This document shows, piece by piece, positions 5,601 to 9,449 of a stretch of DNA of 9,449 nucleotides. The translations under genes and the position numbers were made by a program. Source of the stretch: Gammaproteobacteria bacterium (GTDB taxonomy: Bacteria > Pseudomonadota > Gammaproteobacteria > Pseudomonadales > Pseudomonadaceae). The stretch is taken from positions 1-9,449 of the forward strand of contig JAAYHO010000435.1 in the NCBI GenBank assembly GCA_012735335.1, given 5' to 3'. Under the pieces are notes generated by a model. It did not search any database and was not told where the DNA came from. It worked only from the letters and a program-made list of their open reading frames with translations. Each line of letters begins with the position of its first letter. Within the stretch, counting starts at the first letter, position 1.

Positions 5601-5950
5601 GTTTCATCGCCCCAGGTCCAGGGCGCTTCGGGCTCCTCGGCGTTGCTGGCGGTCGGCCTGACCCGTTTCGGCCGTTTGCCCTTGCCGCGCAGCAGAGCCA
5701 TGGGTCCGGGCCGGGCGGTGGGCAGCAATTGTTCCAGGTCGCCGAGCAGGCCAAGTACCCGCAGCACGCGAATGAAGCTGTTCAACTGGCAGGAAGCGCC
5801 CGCTTCCAGTCGCTCCAGCGTGCGCTTGGAAATGCCTGCCTGCTCGGCCAGCACCGCCTGGGTGTAGCCACGGTCGACCCGCAGGGCGGCAATACGCTCG
5901 CCCAGTTCGGCCAGAACCATTTCATCGGAAAGCAGCTCGTCTATATTCAT
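5597..5950 (-). CDS. hipB: HipB-type antitoxin / XRE-family repressor
   Basis: A 117-residue protein with an XRE helix-turn-helix at about residues 13-70 (ELGERIAALRVDRGYTQAVLAEQAGISKRTLERLEAG). A basic segment (GKGKRPKRVRPT) and an acidic, probably flexible C-terminus follow. In HipBA systems this protein binds and inactivates the kinase and represses the operon. It comes first in the operon and overlaps hipA by ATGA. The start is placed at ATG 5948-5950, giving MNIDELLSDEM; a further upstream ATG (from 5998) would add 16 residues but would run across the putative promoter and operator. The Shine-Dalgarno site is weak. The pairing with hipA makes the role quite certain although the protein is longer than E. 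coli HipB. Confidence 0.88.
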   Translation of the reverse strand: MNIDELLSDEMVLAELGERIAALRVDRGYTQAVLAEQAGISKRTLERLEAGASCQLNSFIRVLRVLGLLGDLEQLLPTARPGPMALLRGKGKRPKRVRPTASNAEEPEAPWTWGDET

Positions 5951-6009
5951 ATCGTCACTTGAGTCGACTATAGGCCAGATAACACCATAAAACGTCAATA
6001 CTGACGATA
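5950..6009 (-). promoter_or_regulatory. hipBA control region with putative HipB operators
   Basis: The 8-base sequence TATCGTCA at 5950-5957 is repeated in inverted form as TGACGATA at 6002-6009. The second copy forms part of a local palindrome, CGTCA-ATAC-TGACG, at 5993-6006. A -35-like TTGACG (minus strand of 5993-5998) is embedded in that palindrome; TATAGT (5967-5972) is the best -10, though at a long 20-base spacing. The proximal half-site touches the hipB start codon. Repressor sites flanking the promoter fit the autoregulation known for hipBA operons; the assignment to HipB is inference. Confidence 0.45.
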
Positions 6010-6183
6010 ATAATAGCGATATACCAGAGAGTCGCCAAGCATATAAAACGCCACAAATGACGACTTAATCATGATAGCGCGACGTACTCGCCATATGTGT
6101 CTATATAGGATCGCCAAATTCATCTTGCCAGCCAACTCCCTGTTGACCATGCTTACTGGACACTTGCCCACGGGAGAAGAAAC

Positions 6184-6360
6184 ATGCCCCCTTTTGGCTG
6201 GATATTTCTGCTGATCATCATTGCCACCGTCATCGGCGGGCTCTACATGCTGCGCAAGACAGCCAACAAAATGCCCATCAGCGAGGAAAAGATGAAGCTG
6301 ATCAAGCAGCGCCAGGCGGAGCTGGAGGCCCGGGAGCGGCAACGGGAGCAGGACCGGTGA
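6184..6360 (+). CDS. DUF2897 family small membrane protein
   Basis: A 58-residue protein: one N-terminal transmembrane helix (GWIFLLIIIATVIGGLYML, residues 5-23) followed by a charged, helical tail (MPISEEKMKLIKQRQAELEARERQ). This is the layout of the DUF2897 proteins found across Pseudomonas; their function is not known. GGAGAAG (6173-6179) gives a good ribosome site four bases before the ATG. The helix followed by a positive segment predicts the tail in the cytoplasm. It is 92 bases upstream of the DUF2058 gene, which has its own promoter. Confidence 0.8.
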   Translation: MPPFGWIFLLIIIATVIGGLYMLRKTANKMPISEEKMKLIKQRQAELEARERQREQDR

Positions 6361-6385
6361 GAGGCTTCCTCCCTTGGCGGGCGCG

Positions 6386-6414
6386 TTGCCGAAACCAGTC
6401 AGCACCTCTAGAAT
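6386..6414 (+). promoter_or_regulatory. Sigma-70 promoter of the DUF2058-chrA unit
   Basis: TTGCCG (6386-6391), a 17-base spacer and TAGAAT (6409-6414). The start of transcription would be near 6421, about 32 bases before the DUF2058 ATG. It lies in the gap after the DUF2897 gene. Confidence 0.65.
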
Positions 6415-6452
6415 GCGGTGTTTATTCCACGTTGTTACAGGTAGCCCTACCC

Positions 6453-6983
6453 ATGATCAATTCGCTGCAGGCCCAGTTGCTCAAGGCTGGTCTGGTCGAT
6501 GAAAAGAAACTCAAGCAGGCTCAGCGCGCCAAGAAAAAGGCTATCAAGAACACCCCGGAAAAGGTGCACAACCCCGCTGCTGCGGTGGAAAAGGCCCGGG
6601 CGGAAAAGGCCGAACGTGACCGCCAGCTGAACCAGCAGCGTCAGGAGGAGTCGGCCCGCAAGGAGCGGGAGGCCCAAGCCAAGCAGATCATCGAGCAGGC
6701 CAGGCTGGATCGCAGCAGCGGCGAAACGGCCTATCAGTTCGTGGTCAAGAACAAGATCAAGAAGATCCATGTCACCGAGGAGCAGTTCGACAAGCTCAGC
6801 CGGGGCAAGCTGGCCATTGTGCGCCTGTCCGGACAGTTCCAGATCATCCCGCTGGAAGCAGCGGAGAAAGTCACCGAGCGTGCGCCACACTGGCCGGTGA
6901 TCATCGCCAAGGTGGAAGCCGAGCAGGCCGATGAGGATGATCCCTACGCGGCGTTCAAGGTACCCGACGACCTGATGTGGTAG
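6453..6983 (+). CDS. DUF2058 family protein (YaiL-like)
   Basis: A 176-residue soluble protein. The first ~95 residues are extremely Lys/Glu/Gln/Arg-rich and helical (MINSLQAQLLKAGLVDEKKL, then alternating charged heptads), probably a long coiled coil. The second half (from about AYQFVVKNKIKKIHVTEEQFDKL) is a compact domain containing LAIVRLSGQFQIIPLEAA and ending DPYAAFKVPDDLMW. This fits the DUF2058/YaiL family (nucleoprotein/polynucleotide-associated enzyme in databases), whose biochemical role is unsettled. The ATG at 6453 is chosen because family members begin MxNxLQxQLLKAGL and AGGTAG lies upstream; a longer in-frame start at 6357 would overlap the DUF2897 stop and the promoter. chrA follows after 22 bases. 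Confidence 0.88.
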   Translation: MINSLQAQLLKAGLVDEKKLKQAQRAKKKAIKNTPEKVHNPAAAVEKARAEKAERDRQLNQQRQEESARKEREAQAKQIIEQARLDRSSGETAYQFVVKNKIKKIHVTEEQFDKLSRGKLAIVRLSGQFQIIPLEAAEKVTERAPHWPVIIAKVEAEQADEDDPYAAFKVPDDLMW

Positions 6984-7005
6984 CCGCTGACCGAGCATCC
7001 TGAAC

Positions 7006-8214
7006 ATGGATCAGTCCACCAGCCAGCCCGCCCCTGCCGACAGCACGCCCTGGTCGGTCTTTCTGATTTTTCTGCGTCTGGGCCTGACCTCCTTTGGCGG
7101 GCCCATTGCCCATCTGGGCTATTTCCGTGATGAATTTGTGCTGCGCCGCCGCTGGCTGTCCGAACGCGCCTACGCCGATCTGGTCGCCCTGTGCCAGTTC
7201 CTGCCCGGCCCGGCCAGCAGTCAGGTCGGCATCGCCCTTGGTCTATCCCGCGCCGGACATCTGGGTGCGCTGGCTGCCTGGGCAGGTTTCACCCTGCCCT
7301 CTGCGCTGGCACTGATCCTGTTTGCCAGCCTGCTGACCTGGCATGGCAATCTGGCTCCCGGGGTACTGCAGGGCCTCAAGGTGGTGGCGGTGGCAGTAGT
7401 CGCCCAGGCCATCTGGGGCATGGCCCGCAGTCTGTGCCCGGATCGATTGCGCCTGACCATGATGGCAGCGGCGAGCATCGCCGTGCTGCTACTGTCGGCG
7501 TTCTGGAGCCAGTTGCTGGTACTGGTGATCGCCGGGCTGGTCGGTCTGTTGCTGATCAGACCCAATACCGAACCCGAACCTGCGGCGCTACCGCTATCGG
7601 TCAGCCGCCGCACCGGCAGCGCTGCCCTGACCCTGTTCCTCGCACTGTTGCTCGGCCTGCCATTGCTGGCACTGTTGATCCCCAGTCATCTGCTGACCAT
7701 GGTCGACAGTTTCTACCGGGTCGGCTCACTGGTCTTTGGCGGCGGGCATGTGGTGCTCCCGCTGCTGCAGACCGAAACGGTAAACAGCGGCTGGGTGGAT
7801 GCCGAGGTATTTCTCGCCGGTTATGGCGCCACCCAGGCAGTGCCCGGGCCGCTGTTCACCTTTGCCGCCTTCCTCGGCGCAGCAATGAACACCGGGCTGC
7901 CCGGCTGGCTCAACGGTCTGCTGTGTCTGCTGGTGATTTTTCTGCCGTCCTTTCTGCTGGTGATCGGCGTGCTGCCGTTCTGGGAGCAGTTGCGCCGCAA
8001 TCGGCGCATTCAGGCGGCGCTGGCAGGTGTGAATGCAGGGGTAGTGGGGCTGCTGCTGGCGGCGCTGTACCAGCCGATGTGGACCAGCGCCATCCGCCGA
8101 CCGGAAGACTTTGCTCTGGCGCTGGCGGCCTTGCTGGTGCTGGTGTTCTGGAAGTGGCCGCCGTGGCTGGTGGTCGCAGCCACGGCGGCTATCGGCTGGG
8201 TGCTGTCAGTCTAG
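7006..8214 (+). CDS. chrA: Chromate efflux transporter ChrA (long-chain, two CHR domains)
   Basis: A 402-residue inner-membrane protein with about 10-12 hydrophobic helices and two homologous halves, the long-chain ChrA form of the CHR superfamily, which expels chromate. The first half has the signature SFGGPIAHLGYFRDEF (29-44), RRxWLSERAYADLVALCQ and LPGP (66-69). The second has the matching VFGGGHVVLPLL (243-254), WVDAEVFLAGYGATQ and VPGP (279-282). The halves are joined by a hydrophilic linker near residues 186-205. No ChrB-type regulator is nearby, so it may be expressed constitutively with the DUF2058 gene. Resistance is likely but not shown; some family members give little resistance. 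Its stop is seven bases from the stop of the convergent protease gene. Confidence 0.92.
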   Translation: MDQSTSQPAPADSTPWSVFLIFLRLGLTSFGGPIAHLGYFRDEFVLRRRWLSERAYADLVALCQFLPGPASSQVGIALGLSRAGHLGALAAWAGFTLPSALALILFASLLTWHGNLAPGVLQGLKVVAVAVVAQAIWGMARSLCPDRLRLTMMAAASIAVLLLSAFWSQLLVLVIAGLVGLLLIRPNTEPEPAALPLSVSRRTGSAALTLFLALLLGLPLLALLIPSHLLTMVDSFYRVGSLVFGGGHVVLPLLQTETVNSGWVDAEVFLAGYGATQAVPGPLFTFAAFLGAAMNTGLPGWLNGLLCLLVIFLPSFLLVIGVLPFWEQLRRNRRIQAALAGVNAGVVGLLLAALYQPMWTSAIRRPEDFALALAALLVLVFWKWPPWLVVAATAAIGWVLSV

Positions 8215-8221
8215 AACCGGC

Positions 8222-8911
8222 TTACTCGCCGCCTTCCTGTTCGTCGTCCTCTTCTTCCACCGCAGGCGCATCCACCTGGCTGTCGTCCACCAGACTGGCA
8301 TCCTCTCTCAGCTGTTGCTGACGTTGACGCTCTTCCTCGCTGGCCTGTTCCGGGCATTCCAGCGGCAGCAGGAAGGTGCTGGACACATCAATCAGACCTA
8401 TATGCTCGATGGTACGACGGCCCAGCAGTACCGGATAGGTCATGTCACTGCGGTCACGCAGCGAGAACTGCTCCTCGTAGATACGGTTGCCGATGCACAT
8501 GCGCATCTTCACCACTGGCCGATAATCCTCGCCACCGGCACCGCGTACGGTGATCTGACGGAATACCGGGCGCTCGAACTTGAGGGTTACCGTCTCTCCG
8601 GTATCGGCATCCTTCACTTCCACGTCATAACGTACCCAGCGCTTGCCGTCGCGCTTGAAGCGCTCCAGATTGACCGCGTGCATGGAAGATGTCAGCGCAC
8701 CGGAGTCGACCTTGACCTTGACCGCCGTCTGCTCCGGAAGGATCAGGCCCTTTTCAATCCAGCCGACAATCACCTTGCCTGCCACATCCTCGGTCAGCAG
8801 CGCATCCGCTGGCGGCTCGACCGGCTCCGGAGTACCGGCGACAGCCGGGACGGACAAGGCAGCAGCGCCCAACAGGGCGGCGAAGGACAGGCTCTTGATA
8901 GAAAACTGCAT
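8222..8911 (-). CDS. Secreted retropepsin-like protease (Zn_protease / RimK-associated family)
   Basis: A 229-residue exported protein. A signal peptide (MQFSIKSLSFAALLGAAALSVPAVAG) with an AVA|G-type cleavage site near residue 25 precedes the domain once called 'ATP-dependent zinc protease' (PF05618), now seen as retropepsin-like. It has GWIEKGLILPE (50-60), the aspartyl-type active-site motif VDSGALTSS (68-76) and YPVLLGRRTIEHIGL (159-173). The C-terminal ~40 residues are very acidic and Gln/Glu-rich. Members of this family are often linked to ATP-grasp peptide ligases; none is adjacent here, and the substrate is unknown. I chose ATG 8909-8911 because it gives a clean signal peptide; GGGA lies upstream. 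A longer frame (to 9061) adds 50 residues unlike the family. Confidence 0.85.
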   Translation of the reverse strand: MQFSIKSLSFAALLGAAALSVPAVAGTPEPVEPPADALLTEDVAGKVIVGWIEKGLILPEQTAVKVKVDSGALTSSMHAVNLERFKRDGKRWVRYDVEVKDADTGETVTLKFERPVFRQITVRGAGGEDYRPVVKMRMCIGNRIYEEQFSLRDRSDMTYPVLLGRRTIEHIGLIDVSSTFLLPLECPEQASEEERQRQQQLREDASLVDDSQVDAPAVEEEDDEQEGGE

Positions 8912-8985
8912 AAAATATCCCATGTGAAACAAACGGATAGACCGGGCCGACAGCGAAAAGTGCCCTGCCGGGCGTATGCGGCGGC

Positions 8986-8994
8986 AATGTAGCA
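8986..8994 (-). promoter_or_regulatory. Possible extended -10 promoter of the protease gene
   Basis: The minus strand reads TGCTACATT, an extended -10 (TGnTAnnnT) about 75 bases before the ATG. The -35 hexamer at the proper distance (TTTCGC) is weak, so the call rests mainly on the TGn element. Confidence 0.35.
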
Positions 8995-9157
8995 CGCCCT
9001 CAGGGTGGGCGAAAGCGCTGCCGATAGGATACTGGTCAACTGGGTATAACGCCCCGGACACCCGCTCGATTCAGCTTACAAATAGTGGGCCATCAGCATG
9101 GATTGCCGGTAAATTTCTCTCCAGTATTTCCCGGACCGGTCGATAGACTTCAAGGTA

Positions 9158-9173
9158 GGCCCCGAAAGGGGAT
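9158..9173 (+). other. GAAA-tetraloop hairpin in the chemoreceptor leader
   Basis: CCCC (9160-9163), GAAA and GGGG (9168-9171) would form a short, very stable GNRA hairpin about 37 bases before the chemoreceptor ATG, upstream of its GGAG ribosome site. It may influence mRNA stability or be chance. No riboswitch consensus was recognised. Upstream, GCCGGTAA at 9105-9112 resembles a FliA -10 but lacks a good -35. Confidence 0.35.
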
Positions 9174-9207
9174 CGCAGTTATCAAGAACAAGATCGCGGA
9201 GATCAAA

Positions 9208-9449
9208 ATGGACTTTTTACGCCGAGTGCGGATAGCCCAGCGCCTGTGGCTGATCCTGCTGGTAGCCCTTATCAGTCTGGGGGTGCTGACATTCATATCC
9301 CTGGACCATTTACGCAAGGAAATTCACAGCGCCGAGATCACCAAGGCTACCCACCTGGCTGAGGCCGCCCACAGTCTCATGGCCGGCTACCACGCCCGGG
9401 AAGTCAGCGGCGAACTCAGCCCCGCGCAGGCCCGCCAGCAGGCCCTCGA
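9208..9449 (+). CDS. Methyl-accepting chemotaxis protein, N-terminal part (partial)
   Basis: The first 80 codons of a chemoreceptor that runs out of the window. A short basic N-terminus (MDFLRRVRIAQRLW) precedes one transmembrane helix (LILLVALISLGVLTFISL). The beginning of a periplasmic single-Cache (sCache_2-type) sensor follows, with HLAEAAHSLMAGYHAREVSGELSPAQARQQAL matching the long first helix and the 'GxLSxxxAxxxAL' signature of that domain. GGAG lies seven bases before the ATG. The HAMP and signalling domains should follow beyond the end; without them a histidine kinase or cyclase with the same sensor cannot be fully excluded. The ligand class (often small carboxylates) is not determinable here. 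Confidence 0.8.
   Translation, partial: MDFLRRVRIAQRLWLILLVALISLGVLTFISLDHLRKEIHSAEITKATHLAEAAHSLMAGYHAREVSGELSPAQARQQAL

Noticed and set aside
4617..5867. A 416-codon plus-strand open frame
   Set aside because: It is the complement of hipA/hipB; the composition is low-similarity shadow protein, while the minus strand has complete kinase and HTH motifs.
7191..8321. A 376-codon plus-strand frame rich in Arg, Gly and Ala
   Set aside because: It is a shifted frame over chrA, whose own frame carries both CHR signatures.
8995..9011. CGCCC...GGGCG inverted repeat upstream of the protease gene
   Set aside because: The stem is only five bases with a 7-base loop and no T-run, so it is not a supported terminator; it may be part of the promoter region.
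1..9449. CRISPR array, despite the CARF-like sensor
   Set aside because: No regularly spaced repeats of 24-40 bases and no cas genes are present.

Overview
The window looks like a gammaproteobacterial chromosome of the Pseudomonas type. The right half holds GC-rich genes typical of Pseudomonadaceae: a DUF2897 small membrane protein, a DUF2058 protein, a long-chain ChrA, a periplasmic retropepsin-like protein and a Cache-domain chemoreceptor. The tRNA-Asp and its promoter are also of normal enterobacterial/pseudomonad form. Genus is an inference; no 16S or other marker gene is present.

Left part (about 1-4135): an accessory, defence-type block read on the minus strand and ending beside tRNA-Asp. 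In transcription order it holds a shortened AAA-type ATPase with a damaged P-loop, an Xre/MbcA/ParS-type antitoxin with no partner toxin, a decayed small XRE repressor, a sigma-54 enhancer-binding regulator with an N-terminal Rossmann-like domain resembling CARF ligand sensors, and the 5' part of a type I restriction subunit gene (hsdR) that leaves the window. The gap of about 30 bases between the regulator and hsdR holds a near-consensus sigma-54 promoter pointing into hsdR. The simplest reading is a restriction system kept off until a ligand-sensing activator switches it on. This is the most interesting part of the window.

Junction (about 3675-4290): a 9-base C/G tract, a 9-bp hairpin, three GGTCAC repeats at exact 11-base steps, a strong two-way terminator, and tRNA-Asp(GUC) with its own GC-rich-discriminator promoter. 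This looks like a tRNA-associated insertion hotspot, although no integrase gene or second att copy is seen.

Right part (4290-9449): a hipBA toxin-antitoxin operon (hipB upstream, 4-base overlap with hipA, inverted repeats in its control region), then on the plus strand DUF2897, DUF2058 and chrA, the last two probably co-transcribed. Next, convergent with chrA, comes a secreted retropepsin-like protease, and finally the start of a methyl-accepting chemotaxis protein cut by the window end.
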